Under the pieces are notes generated by a model. The model was not told the origin of the DNA. It saw nothing but the letters and a program-made list of their open reading frames with translations, and made no database searches. A stretch of 64,000 bases of DNA from Chelativorans sp. J32. GTDB taxonomy: Bacteria; Pseudomonadota; Alphaproteobacteria; Rhizobiales; Rhizobiaceae. Positions 53,313 through 62,420 of this stretch are shown here, one piece after another. Made by a program: the position numbers and the translations under genes. The stretch's first letter is position 1, and each line of letters starts with the position of its first letter. Location of the stretch: positions 434,001 to 498,000 of the forward strand of contig NZ_JAEQ01000001.1 of assembly GCF_000518985.1 (NCBI RefSeq), written 5' to 3'.

Positions 53313-54308
53313 TCAGTAAATCTTCGAGAACTCCTCGATGTTCGACTTGTCGAACTGGAAGGGCGCCGCCATGGCCGCCGCATTGGTATCATCCAACGTC
53401 ACCTCGCCGACGCGGCCGATGGAAAGCTTCGCGCCGGGCTTGGCCTCCGCCTTATCCGTGGCGAGCTGGTGGGCGAGGTAGACGGCCGAATAGCCGAGGT
53501 CGATCGGGTTCCAGAGCGCCACGGCCTGGCTTGCGCCATTGTCGATGAACTTCTTGAACTCGGACGGCAGCGCCAGCCCGGTGACGTTGATCTTGCCGAT
53601 CAGGTTCTGGTCCGTCACCACCTGCGCCGCGGCGACGACGCCTACCGTGGTTGGGGCGATGATGGCCTTGAGGTCGGGATAGGAGGCGATGAGGCCCTTC
53701 GCCTCGTTGGTGCTCTTGACCGAGTCGTCATCGCCATAGACGACCGCAACCAGGTTGATGTTCGGGAACTTCTCCGGCAGCACCTTCTTGGCTGCTTCGA
53801 TCCAGGCGTTCTGGTTCGTCGCCGTGGAAGAGGCGGAGAGAATGGCGACGTCGCCGCCCTCAGGCAGATAGTCGGCCGCAAGCTTGATGATCGTTTCGCC
53901 GATCAGGTCCGTGTCGGACGGGTTGAGGTGCATCTCGCGGCCTTCCGGCGCCACGCCCGAGTCCCACGAGATCACGGTGATGCCGCGGTCCATCGCCTTT
54001 TTCAGCGCGGGCACAAGAGCATCCGGATCGTTGGCGGAGATCGCGATGGCGTCCACCTGCTGGGCGATCAGCGAATTGATGATTTCGATCTGGCCTTCGG
54101 CGGTCGCCGAGGTCGGGCCGGTATAGATCACCTCTACATCGCCGATTTCTTTGGCGGCTTCCTGCGCGCCCTTATTCGCTGCGTCGAAGAAGCCATTGCC
54201 GAGCGATTTGACGACAAGCGCGATCTTGACCGGCTCAGCCATGGCCGGCGTCGCCACGAGCGCAGCGGTGACGGCCGCCGCGGCAAGCAATTTCCTGACA
54301 ATAGACAT
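53313..54308 (-). CDS. rhaS: L-rhamnose-binding periplasmic protein
   Basis: A 331-residue binding protein of the ribose/rhamnose class. The signal peptide MSIVRKLLAAAAVTAALVAT is cleaved near PAMA. The core motifs are IALVVKSLGNGFFDAANKGA, VDAIAISANDPDALVPALKK and ITVISWDSGVAPEGREMHLN. It delivers L-rhamnose to RhaTPQ. The ATG at 54308 follows a GGGAGGAA site. It is 44 bp after rhaR. Not to be confused with the E. coli AraC-type regulator of the same name. Confidence 0.9.
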   Translation of the reverse strand: MSIVRKLLAAAAVTAALVATPAMAEPVKIALVVKSLGNGFFDAANKGAQEAAKEIGDVEVIYTGPTSATAEGQIEIINSLIAQQVDAIAISANDPDALVPALKKAMDRGITVISWDSGVAPEGREMHLNPSDTDLIGETIIKLAADYLPEGGDVAILSASSTATNQNAWIEAAKKVLPEKFPNINLVAVVYGDDDSVKSTNEAKGLIASYPDLKAIIAPTTVGVVAAAQVVTDQNLIGKINVTGLALPSEFKKFIDNGASQAVALWNPIDLGYSAVYLAHQLATDKAEAKPGAKLSIGRVGEVTLDDTNAAAMAAPFQFDKSNIEEFSKIY

Positions 54309-54352
54309 CTGTTCCTCCCTTTGATTGTCCTTGCCTGAACAGCCGCCCGCCT

Positions 54353-55162
54353 TCAGGCGGGCAGCGACGTTTCCTCCCGTTTCGGCTGGCCCATTCCGGC
54401 GATGATGAGCGAGACGCCGGCCTCCTCCAGCATCTTGGCCTCCCGATCCTCGATACCTTCATCCGTAATGACGGTGGAGATGCGGGACAGGCCGCAGAGA
54501 ATGAGGCTCGACCGCTGACGGAATTTCGAGGAATCGACGAGCACGACAAGCTCGTCCGCCTGGTCGATCAGCTTCTGCTCTGCCTGGATCAGGAGCGGGT
54601 CACCCTCCATCAGGCCGAGCGGCCCGAGCCCCTGCGCCCCCATAAACATCCTCCGCGCGTAGAAATTGCGCGTTACGTCATTGTCGAACGGCGAAAGGAT
54701 GATGTTCTGCTCGCGATAGATCGTGCCGCCGGACAGCATCACCGTGTTCTTGGAATGCTTGAGCAGGTGCTCTGCGATCGGAAAGGAATTGGTGAAGATC
54801 GGCATGCGCCGATTGCTAAGGAAATGCACCATCTGGAAGGTGGTGGTGCCCCCATTGATGATAATCGGCTCGCCGTCCTGGCAAAGCTCCACCGCCGCCC
54901 GGGCGATGGCCCGTTTCTCGGCGGAATGCAAGGCCTCGTTCACCCTGAACGGACGGCCGGCAAGCCCTACAATCTGCGGCGGGTTGAGGGCCTCCGCCCC
55001 GCCGCGCACGCGCCGAAGCCGCTTCTGCACATGGAGTGCCGCAATGTCACGCCTTATCGTCGCCTCGGACGACGAGGTCATCTCGACCAATTCCTGCACC
55101 GTCACAACAGGCTTTTCCTGGACGGCCGACAGGATGATCCGATGGCGTTCCTTTTCGTGCAT
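54353..55162 (-). CDS. rhaR: DeoR-family repressor of the rhamnose locus
   Basis: A 269-residue DeoR regulator. The N-terminal helix-turn-helix is VVTVQELVEMTSSSEATIRR (about 18-37), followed by the DIAALHVQKRLRRVRGGA box and a sugar-phosphate-isomerase-like sensor domain (IIINGGTTTFQMVHFLSNRR, LVVLVDSSKF). Start at ATG 55162 with GGGAGGAAGC; the extension to 55210 is rejected. It is the first gene of the rhaRSTPQUK unit and divergent from rhaDI. The effector in R. leguminosarum is a pathway intermediate; here it is unknown. Confidence 0.9.
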   Translation of the reverse strand: MHEKERHRIILSAVQEKPVVTVQELVEMTSSSEATIRRDIAALHVQKRLRRVRGGAEALNPPQIVGLAGRPFRVNEALHSAEKRAIARAAVELCQDGEPIIINGGTTTFQMVHFLSNRRMPIFTNSFPIAEHLLKHSKNTVMLSGGTIYREQNIILSPFDNDVTRNFYARRMFMGAQGLGPLGLMEGDPLLIQAEQKLIDQADELVVLVDSSKFRQRSSLILCGLSRISTVITDEGIEDREAKMLEEAGVSLIIAGMGQPKREETSLPA

Positions 55163-55202
55163 GCTTCCTCCCACTGCACGTATTAAGGGCGCCCATATCG
55201 GC

Positions 55203-55279
55203 ATTGTCAATCAAATTCGATCATATTTATGCTTGATGTGCTACAGTGTGATCATTCTTGATCGTTTATGATTGACAAT
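55203..55279. promoter_or_regulatory. Divergent rha promoter/operator with 11-bp inverted repeat
   Basis: ATTGTCAATCA (55203-55213) and TGATTGACAAT (55269-55279) are perfect inverted copies at the two ends of an AT-rich 77-bp stretch between rhaR and rhaD. Each arm contains TTGACA on the outward-going strand, so each could be both the -35 element of its promoter and a repressor half-site. The interior holds repeated GATCAT/TGATC motifs. A CTTAAT hexamer lies 17 bp from the rhaR-side TTGACA. The natural binder is RhaR. Confidence 0.6.
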
Positions 55280-55345
55280 CGCGACCTCTCGTTGTGATCT
55301 AAATCCTGCTGCGCCTCCTTTCGGAGGTCCATGGGAGGATTCCTG

Positions 55346-57448
55346 ATGCTCGACAACACCCGCGCTGCTCGGCTCGACAATCTCTGGGATGAAGCCAAGG
55401 CGGCTCCGATGTCTGAGCCGGAACGACTGCTTTATCGTTCCAACCTGCTCGGTTCCGACAAGCGGATCACGAATTTCGGCGGTGGCAACACGTCCGCCAA
55501 GGTGATGGCACAGGATCCGCTTACCGGTGAGACCGTCGAGGTGCTGTGGGTCAAGGGCTCCGGCGGCGACGTAGGCACGATCAAGCTCAATGGCTTTGCG
55601 ACGCTGTATATGGAGAAGCTCGAGAGCCTGAAAAAGCTCTATCGCGGCGTGGAGCATGAGGACGAGATGGTGGGATATCTGCCCCACTGCACCTTCAACC
55701 TGAACCCCCGCGCAGCCTCAATCGATACGCCGCTGCATGCGTTCGTGCCGAGAAAGCACGTCGATCATATGCATCCGGATGCGGTGATTGCGATTGCCGC
55801 GGCGGAGAACAGTCGGGATCTGACGGCGGAGATCTATGGCGGCGAGATCGGCTGGCTGCCCTGGAAACGGCCGGGCTTCGAGCTCGGGCTGTGGCTCGAA
55901 AAATTCTGCCGTGAGAACCCGGACGCCAATGGCGTCGTGCTTGCCGGGCACGGTCTCTTCACCTGGGGCGATACGGCGAAGGAGTGCTACAAAACCACGA
56001 TTCGCATCATCAACCGGGCCATTGGGTGGTTCGAGGAGAAGACCGCCGGCAAGCAGGCCTTCGGCGGCTCCGTGCGCCCGAGGCTGTCGTCCGCGGAGCG
56101 GCTCGCGATCGCCGAGAAGCTGATGCCCGCGATCCGCGGCATGATCTCGGCTTCCGAATGCAAAATCGGCCATTTCGACGATTCCGACGCGGTGCTGGAA
56201 TTCGTGTCTTCGCAAGAGATGGAACGGCTCGCCGAGCTCGGCACGAGCTGCCCCGACCATTTCCTGCGCACCAAGCGCAACCCGCTGGTGGTGGATTTCG
56301 ATCCGGCCAATCCGGATATCGAAAAAACGCTGGAGGGCCTGAGTGCGGCGGTGGAGGAATATCGCAAAGGCCACGCCGCTTATTATGACCGCTGCAAGCG
56401 GCCCGAGAGCCCGCCCATGCGCGATCCCAACGCGGTCGTCTATCTCGTGCCGGGGGTCGGCATGATCACCTTCGCCAAGGACAAGGCGACCGCCCGCGTT
56501 TCGGGGGAGTTCTACGTCAATGCTATCAATGTGATGCGCGGAGCTTCCAGCGTTTCCTCCTATGTGGGCCTCCCCGAGCAGGAGGCGTTCGACATCGAAT
56601 ATTGGGTGCTGGAGGAGGCGAAGCTCCAGCGCCTGCCCAAGCCGAAGCCGCTCGCCGGTAAGGTGGCGCTCGTCACGGGCGGGGCCGGCGGCATCGGCAA
56701 GGCGAGCGCCGAGCGGCTCTTGCGCGACGGCGCTTGCGTGGTGCTGGCTGACATTGACGGGAACTCTCTTGAAGAAACCGACGCCGAGCTTGGCCGCCAG
56801 TACACGGCGGACGTCGTGCGCAGCGTCCGTCTCGATGTGACCAAGGAGCAGGAGGTGGTCGCCGCCTTCGCCTTCGCCGCACGCGAATATGGCGGGCTCG
56901 ACATCCTCGTCTCCAATGCCGGCATTTCTTCCGCCGCCCCCGTAGACGAGACGGAGCTATCCATGTGGAACCGCAACATGGATATACTTTCCACCGGTTA
57001 TTTCCTCGTCTCGCGTGAAGCTTTCCGGTTGATGAAGCGGCAGAAGACGGGCGGGTCGATCGTCTTCATCGCCTCGAAGAACGGGCTGGCAGCATCGCCG
57101 AACGCGTCAGCCTACTGCACGGCGAAGGCCGCGGAGATCCATTTGGCGCGCTGTCTGGCTCTCGAAGGGGCGGAGTTCGGCATCCGTGTGAACACGGTGA
57201 ATCCGGACGCGGTGCTGCGCGGCTCGAAAATCTGGTCGGGAGAGTGGCGCGAGCAGCGCGCTGCCGCCTACAATATGAGCCCGGACGAGTTGGAGGAGCA
57301 TTACCGCAAGCGCTCGCTTCTGAAGCTCAACGTGTTTCCCGAGGACGTGGCCGAGGCGGTGTCCTTTTTCGCCTCGGATGTGGCGGCGAAGTCGACCGGC
57401 AACATTTTGAACGTCGATGCAGGGAATGCGCAGAGCTTTACAAGGTGA
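55346..57448 (+). CDS. rhaD: Bifunctional rhamnulose-phosphate aldolase/lactaldehyde dehydrogenase (RhaD fusion)
   Basis: A 700-residue fusion. The N-terminal part (about 1-430) is a class II aldolase domain with metal-binding histidines in VDHMHPDAVIA and GVVLAGHGLF. The C-terminal part (about 435-700) is a short-chain dehydrogenase with the cofactor motif VALVTGGAGGIGKASAERLL and catalytic YCTAK (Y590, K594). The pair cleaves the phosphorylated rhamnulose and oxidises L-lactaldehyde. Start ATG 55346 has GGGAGG 7 bases upstream. First gene of the rhaDI unit, divergent from rhaR. Confidence 0.92.
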   Translation: MLDNTRAARLDNLWDEAKAAPMSEPERLLYRSNLLGSDKRITNFGGGNTSAKVMAQDPLTGETVEVLWVKGSGGDVGTIKLNGFATLYMEKLESLKKLYRGVEHEDEMVGYLPHCTFNLNPRAASIDTPLHAFVPRKHVDHMHPDAVIAIAAAENSRDLTAEIYGGEIGWLPWKRPGFELGLWLEKFCRENPDANGVVLAGHGLFTWGDTAKECYKTTIRIINRAIGWFEEKTAGKQAFGGSVRPRLSSAERLAIAEKLMPAIRGMISASECKIGHFDDSDAVLEFVSSQEMERLAELGTSCPDHFLRTKRNPLVVDFDPANPDIEKTLEGLSAAVEEYRKGHAAYYDRCKRPESPPMRDPNAVVYLVPGVGMITFAKDKATARVSGEFYVNAINVMRGASSVSSYVGLPEQEAFDIEYWVLEEAKLQRLPKPKPLAGKVALVTGGAGGIGKASAERLLRDGACVVLADIDGNSLEETDAELGRQYTADVVRSVRLDVTKEQEVVAAFAFAAREYGGLDILVSNAGISSAAPVDETELSMWNRNMDILSTGYFLVSREAFRLMKRQKTGGSIVFIASKNGLAASPNASAYCTAKAAEIHLARCLALEGAEFGIRVNTVNPDAVLRGSKIWSGEWREQRAAAYNMSPDELEEHYRKRSLLKLNVFPEDVAEAVSFFASDVAAKSTGNILNVDAGNAQSFTR

Positions 57449-57584
57449 CTGGGTCCGTGTGGTGACGATTACGTTGCCACCATCCCTTTGCTGCCCGTGA
57501 TGGAGGGAGCCTTCTCGCTATCAGGAGGCGGGAAGGTGCCGCGCTCGGGGAAAAGGCAAGATGGCGAAGAATGCGGGAGGAAAA

Positions 57585-58877
57585 ATGTCCGAGCATGTGA
57601 TCGATCCGAGCTTGCTGGAGCGCCACAACAACGCTCGCATGCCCGCGCTAAAGCGCGACTACGAGACCCTCGGCGAGCAACTCGACCGCCGCGGTGTTTC
57701 GATCGATGCCATAAGGGAAAAAGTGGCGGGCTTTGGCGTTGCCATCCCGTCCTGGGGCGTGGGCACTGGCGGCACGCGTTTTGCGCGCTTTCCTGGCCCG
57801 GGCGAGCCGCGCGACATCTTCGACAAGCTTCAGGACTGCGCGGTGATCCAACAACTCACCCGCGCCACGCCAAGCGTTTCTCTTCATATTCCATGGGATA
57901 AGGCCGACCCCGGTCGCTTGAACGAAACAGCGGAGCGTTTCGGCCTGCGCTTCGATGCCATGAACTCCAACACCTTCCAGGATCATCCGGGCGACAGATA
58001 TTCCTATAAGTTCGGCTCGCTCTCGCACACGGACGCCGCCACGCGTCAGCAGGCGATCGAGCACAATATCGAATGCATCGAGATCGGGAAGACGATCGGG
58101 TCTAAGGCACTGACGGTCTGGATCGGCGACGGCTCGAATTTTCCGGGCCAGAGCAGTTTCACGAAAGCTTTCGAGCGCTATCTCGCCTCGATGCACGAGG
58201 TCTATGCCGCGCTGCCGGAAGATTGGCGCCTCTTCACCGAGCACAAAATGTACGAGCCTGCCTTCTATTCCACGGTCGTGCAGGATTGGGGAACCAACTA
58301 CCTCATCGCGCAGGAACTCGGGCCGAAGGCATTCTGTCTCGTCGATCTCGGCCACCATGCGCCGAACGTGAACATTGAGATGATCGTGGCGCGCCTGATC
58401 CAGTTCGGCAAGCTCGGCGGCTTCCATTTCAACGATTCGAAATACGGCGACGACGACCTGGATGCTGGTTCGATCGATCCCTACCGGCTGTTCCTCGTTT
58501 TCAATGAATTGGTTGATGCGGAGCACCGCAACGAACCGGGCTTCAACCCGGCCCATATGCTCGACCAGAGCCATAACGTCACCGACCCTATCGAAAGCCT
58601 CATGGTCTCCGCGACGGAAGTGCAGCGCGCTTATGCGCAGGCCCTTTTGGTCGATCGCACAGCGCTGGAGAGTTTCCAGGAGCAGAATGATGCTCTGATG
58701 GCGGCGCAAACGCTAAAGACGGCATTTCGCACGGATGTGGAGCCGATCCTTGCCTTGGCGCGCCTCGAGCGAAACGGCGCCGCTGACCCGGTGTCGGTCT
58801 ATCGCGAAAGCGGCTACCGTCTGAGGGCCGCCGCGGAACGCCCGCCGGTAACCGGGAGCGGTGGAGGAATTGTTTGA
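57585..58877 (+). CDS. rhaI: L-rhamnose isomerase (Pseudomonas/rhizobial type)
   Basis: A 430-residue xylose-isomerase-like enzyme converting L-rhamnose to L-rhamnulose. Metal-ligand motifs are LFTEHKMYEPAFYS, CLVDLGHHAPNVNIEMIVAR and GGFHFNDSKYGDDDLDAGSI. This is the catabolic form distinct from E. coli RhaA. Start ATG 57585 with GGGAGG 4 bases upstream; ATG 57561 would add 8 residues. It follows rhaD by 136 bp. Confidence 0.92.
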   Translation: MSEHVIDPSLLERHNNARMPALKRDYETLGEQLDRRGVSIDAIREKVAGFGVAIPSWGVGTGGTRFARFPGPGEPRDIFDKLQDCAVIQQLTRATPSVSLHIPWDKADPGRLNETAERFGLRFDAMNSNTFQDHPGDRYSYKFGSLSHTDAATRQQAIEHNIECIEIGKTIGSKALTVWIGDGSNFPGQSSFTKAFERYLASMHEVYAALPEDWRLFTEHKMYEPAFYSTVVQDWGTNYLIAQELGPKAFCLVDLGHHAPNVNIEMIVARLIQFGKLGGFHFNDSKYGDDDLDAGSIDPYRLFLVFNELVDAEHRNEPGFNPAHMLDQSHNVTDPIESLMVSATEVQRAYAQALLVDRTALESFQEQNDALMAAQTLKTAFRTDVEPILALARLERNGAADPVSVYRESGYRLRAAAERPPVTGSGGGIV

Positions 58878-59090
58878 GGCCGTAAGGATGGCGTGCCCAA
58901 ACGGGCAAATTGCGGGACGCTGGCGCCGATTCATCACAAAGGCGCTCCGTCCTATAAAAACTTCGGAAACGCTCGACCGCAGCTTCGTTTGACAGTGTGA
59001 TGGCGAAGTGAGAGCCTTTGTCCACGCCGGACTGCGATTGCCCCGCAAGTCGTGGCGGTTTGCTTCGTTTATTGGATAAAGGAGGCTGCA

Positions 59091-59648
59091 ATGGTTGGCA
59101 TGACGGAATGGGCTCCAGACCGCGGTTCTGAACTGAGAATGCGCTGGGGCTGGGTCGTAGCGCTTGGCGTGATCTTCCTGATCGCCGGCATCATTGCGCT
59201 CGGCAGCGTTGTGACGGCGACGGTGGCGAGCGTGTTCGTGGTTGGCGTGATGATGACGCTCTCTGGTATCGCAGAGATTGTACATGGTTTCCAGATGAGA
59301 AGCTGGGGCCGTTTCTTCCTGTGGGTCCTGATCGGCGCCCTCTATGTGGTTGCGGGCTTTATCGCTTTCTCCAACCCGCTGCTGGCTTCGCTGGTGTTGA
59401 CCCTGATGCTGGGTATCGGACTGATCGCCGCCGGGATCGTGCGGGGAGTTCTTGCGGTTCAATTGCGCGGCACGTCTGGATGGGGTTGGATTCTTCTCTC
59501 CGCGATCATCACGGTGATCGTCGGTCTCATGATCGTCGGAGGTTGGCCCACAACGAGCCTCTATGTGCTCGGCATCTTCCTCGGAGTGGATCTCGTCTTC
59601 GCGGGTGTGGGTTGGATCGCTGCTGGACTGGCGTTGCGCAACGCATAA
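59091..59648 (+). CDS. HdeD-family (DUF308) membrane protein
   Basis: A 185-residue protein with six hydrophobic helices in three similar hairpins, for example WGWVVALGVIFLIAGIIALG and FLWVLIGALYVVAGFIAFSN, the pattern of HdeD acid-resistance-like proteins. ATG 59091 has GGAGG 6 bases upstream. It stands alone between rhaI (213 bp upstream, same strand) and the convergent purine nucleoside phosphorylase. Role in stress is inferred from family only. Confidence 0.83.
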   Translation: MVGMTEWAPDRGSELRMRWGWVVALGVIFLIAGIIALGSVVTATVASVFVVGVMMTLSGIAEIVHGFQMRSWGRFFLWVLIGALYVVAGFIAFSNPLLASLVLTLMLGIGLIAAGIVRGVLAVQLRGTSGWGWILLSAIITVIVGLMIVGGWPTTSLYVLGIFLGVDLVFAGVGWIAAGLALRNA

Positions 59649-59664
59649 CCGGCGCCGTTCTGCT

Positions 59665-60504
59665 TCACCGCGACCGGTGGGGCAGGAGCGGTAGCAGCTC
59701 CTGCAGAATGGCATCGATTTTCTCAACGCTGAGGGATGCGCTGGAAAGCGCTTCCTCAATCGTATCCGTCCGACGGTCATCGCTCGTGGCAGCATTGGTT
59801 ATCGCAGAAAGCCCGATGACGCGAAGCCCGGCATGGACAGCCGCGGTTACTTCGGTGACGGTCGACATTCCGAGAGCGTCGCATCCGGTGGCGCGCAGGA
59901 AACGGCGTTCCGCCAGCGTCTCCAGCGAAGGACCGAGAATGCCAGCATAGATCCCGCGATGGACCTGCTGCAGGGCGCGCCCCGCCGCCTCGGCGGAAAG
60001 TTGCAGAAGATCGGGGTCATAGGCGCGCGACATGTCGGGGAAGCGCAGGCCCATCTCGGCGCTGTTCGGCCCCACTAGCGGGTTCGAGCCCGTGAAGTTG
60101 AGATGATCCTCGATCAGCATCACGTCTCCCGGCCGGTATTCCGGGTTGAGGCCGCTCGCCGCGTTCGTCACGATCAGGCTGGTGCAGCCGAGCCGCTTCA
60201 GCAGATAAATCCCAAGCGCGATATCCTGTGCCGTCCATCCTTCATAGAGATGCAGCCGGCCCTGCATCATCGCCACCCGCCGTCCGTGAAGAATCCCGGT
60301 TACGAGATTTCCTTTGTGGCCAGGGGCGGTCGGAATGGGGAAGCCTTCGATCTCCGCGTAGGGGATCACCACCGCTTCCCGTACCGATTGGACGAGATCG
60401 CCGAGGCCGGAGCCGAGAATGATGCCAATCTCGGCCGGGGCGCCGGCACGCGCGGCAATGGAGCCGTCGGCCCGGTTCAGACGCTCCATCAAGGTTTCCG
60501 CCAT
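59665..60504 (-). CDS. punA: Purine nucleoside phosphorylase
   Basis: A 279-residue phosphorylase of the trimeric PNP/MTAP family. The phosphate-binding motif IGIILGSGLGDLVQSV is at the N-terminus, GHKGNLVTGILHGRRVAMMQ and GRLHLYEG follow, the purine-site region is LIVTNAASGLNPEY, and GMSTVTEVTAAVHAGLRVIG ends the core. It cleaves purine nucleosides with phosphate. ATG 60504 follows GGTGGAG. It begins 18 bp after proC on the same strand, a probable two-gene operon. Confidence 0.88.
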   Translation of the reverse strand: MAETLMERLNRADGSIAARAGAPAEIGIILGSGLGDLVQSVREAVVIPYAEIEGFPIPTAPGHKGNLVTGILHGRRVAMMQGRLHLYEGWTAQDIALGIYLLKRLGCTSLIVTNAASGLNPEYRPGDVMLIEDHLNFTGSNPLVGPNSAEMGLRFPDMSRAYDPDLLQLSAEAAGRALQQVHRGIYAGILGPSLETLAERRFLRATGCDALGMSTVTEVTAAVHAGLRVIGLSAITNAATSDDRRTDTIEEALSSASLSVEKIDAILQELLPLLPHRSR

Positions 60505-60522
60505 GGTCTCCACCCAAGCCGC

Positions 60523-61332
60523 CTATTTTCCAAGCTCGATCGAGCGTTGCCGGGCTGCATCCACCGCTTCGGTGACAAGTGTCTGGAGCCGTTCTTCGCC
60601 CATCAGGATCGCAAGAGCCGCCGCAGTCGTGCCATTGGGGCTGGTGACCTGTTCCCGGAGCTTGCCCGGCTCTTCGCCGCTTTCCTTGGCGAGGACGGCC
60701 GCCCCATACACGGTCTGCATCGCAAGAAGCTTGGCCGTTTCGCCGGGCAGGCCTGCCTTTTCTCCAGCAGCCGTCAGGCATTCGATGAAGTGGAAGACAT
60801 AGGCAGGGCCCGAACCGGAAACAGCCGTCACCGCGTCCATCAGCCTTTCATCCTCAACCCCCGCAACGGCACCATTGGCAGTAAGGAGATCGTTCACGAA
60901 CGCCTTGACCTCAGCGCGAACGTTCCGGTTCGAGAAAACCACCAGCATTCCCTTACCGATGGCAGCCGGCGTGTTCGGCATGCAGCGGATCACGGCCGCT
61001 TCACTGCCAAGCAACTCCTCGAAGGTTGCCATGGCCGTCCCTGCCGCAACGCTGAGAAAGGTGGCATCCGGTGCGAAGGAGCGGTAATTCGGCACGACAT
61101 CGCGGATCATCTGCGGCTTCACCGCAAAGATGATCAGATCAGCTTCAGTGAGCCCCAAACTTCCCGGCTCGGCGGCCGCGCTCACCCCATGCCCTTCTGC
61201 GCGGGCGCGAAGATCGCTGTTCGGCTCAACCACGCTTATCTCACTCGCTGAGAGCTTTCCGGCGGCGAGCCAGCCTTTCAACATGGCATATCCCATATTG
61301 CCGCAACCGACGAGAACCACTCGCTTACTCAT
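60523..61332 (-). CDS. proC: Pyrroline-5-carboxylate reductase
   Basis: A 269-residue ProC. The NADP motif is VVLVGCGNMGYAMLKGWLAA, then LIIFAVKPQMIRDVVP, IRCMPNTPAAIGKGM and the active-site signature AVSGSGPAYVFHFIECL ending in LREQVTSPNGTTAAAL. It performs the last step of proline synthesis. Start ATG 61332 has AGGAGGG upstream; the extension to 61431 is rejected. It is divergent from folD. Confidence 0.93.
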   Translation of the reverse strand: MSKRVVLVGCGNMGYAMLKGWLAAGKLSASEISVVEPNSDLRARAEGHGVSAAAEPGSLGLTEADLIIFAVKPQMIRDVVPNYRSFAPDATFLSVAAGTAMATFEELLGSEAAVIRCMPNTPAAIGKGMLVVFSNRNVRAEVKAFVNDLLTANGAVAGVEDERLMDAVTAVSGSGPAYVFHFIECLTAAGEKAGLPGETAKLLAMQTVYGAAVLAKESGEEPGKLREQVTSPNGTTAAALAILMGEERLQTLVTEAVDAARQRSIELGK

Positions 61333-61522
61333 CAATCCCTCCTGATGCTGGCCCAAAGGAATGACGCGGCGGCGAGCGGGATGCAACCATTTCGATGGCA
61401 TTCCTTCGCGCATGCCACTTTTCAACGACAAAACGTGGCTTGAAAAAAATCATGGCAACGAATTGCACTTACGGTCATCGCCGCCTATGCGAATGGGCAG
61501 ACATCCAAGGGAGCGAGTGTCG

Positions 61523-62419
61523 ATGGCTCAGATTATTGATGGAAAGGCCGCCGCAGCGAAAATCCTGGAGAACGTCACGAAGGGAGCCGAAGAGCTGAAG
61601 ACGCGCGGCGTCACTCCCGGTCTCGCGGTGGTGATCGTCGGTGAGGACCCGGCAAGCCAGGTCTATGTCGCCTCAAAGTCGAAGAAGGCGACGGAGTGCG
61701 GCTTCCATTCGGTACAGCATTCGTTGCCGGAGAACACATCCGAGGACGAACTGGTCTCGTTGGTTGAGGACCTTAACCGCGATCCCGCGATCCACGGCAT
61801 CCTGGTCCAGCTTCCGCTGCCCAAACATATCAATTCCGACCGTATCATTTACACGATCGCGCCGGAAAAGGACGTCGATGGCTTCCACATCCTGAATGTC
61901 GGCATGCTGGGAACAGGAGCGATCGCAAAGGCCCTGGTGCCTTGCACGCCGGCCGGTGCCATGCTTCTGATCGAGGGAGTACGCGGCAAGGATCTTTCGG
62001 GCCTGTCGGCCGTCGTCATCGGCCGCTCGAATATCGTCGGCAAGCCCATGGCCAATCTGCTGCTGGCGGCGAATGCGACGGTTACGATCGCCCACAGCCG
62101 CACGGCCGACCTGGCCGCCGTCTGCCGAAATGCCGATATCGTGGTAGCCGCGGTGGGGCGGCCTCAGATGGTTAAGGGTGAATGGATCAAACCCGGCGCC
62201 ACCGTCATCGATGTCGGCATTAACCGAATACCCGCGCCGGAGAAGGGCGAAGGCAAGACGAGGCTCGTCGGCGACGTGGACTATGCGGAAGCGGAGAAGG
62301 TCGCCGGTTCCATCACGCCGGTGCCGGGAGGTGTCGGTCCGATGACGATCGCCATGCTGATGGCCAATACATTGGCCGCTGCAAACAGGGCTTCCGGCCG
62401 GGACACGCCTGACCTCTGA
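61523..62419 (+). CDS. folD: Methylenetetrahydrofolate dehydrogenase/cyclohydrolase
   Basis: A 298-residue bifunctional FolD. The catalytic Lys motif is [17 protein letters not shown], substrate motifs are [14 protein letters not shown] and [13 protein letters not shown], the NADP motif is [17 protein letters not shown], and the C-terminal signature is [13 protein letters not shown]. It interconverts methylene-, methenyl- and formyl-tetrahydrofolate. Start ATG 61523 has AAGGGAG 8 bases upstream; in-frame extension to 61361 is not protein-like. It ends 1 bp before the convergent chromate transporter gene. Confidence 0.95.
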   Translation: MAQIIDGKAAAAKILENVTKGAEELKTRGVTPGLAVVIVGEDPASQVYVASKSKKATECGFHSVQHSLPENTSEDELVSLVEDLNRDPAIHGILVQLPLPKHINSDRIIYTIAPEKDVDGFHILNVGMLGTGAIAKALVPCTPAGAMLLIEGVRGKDLSGLSAVVIGRSNIVGKPMANLLLAANATVTIAHSRTADLAAVCRNADIVVAAVGRPQMVKGEWIKPGATVIDVGINRIPAPEKGEGKTRLVGDVDYAEAEKVAGSITPVPGGVGPMTIAMLMANTLAAANRASGRDTPDL

Positions 62420-62420
62420 T

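Noticed and set aside
58893-58906. Small hairpin TGCCC/GGGCA after rhaI as a terminator
   Set aside because: The stem is only about 5 bp and is not followed by a T-run.
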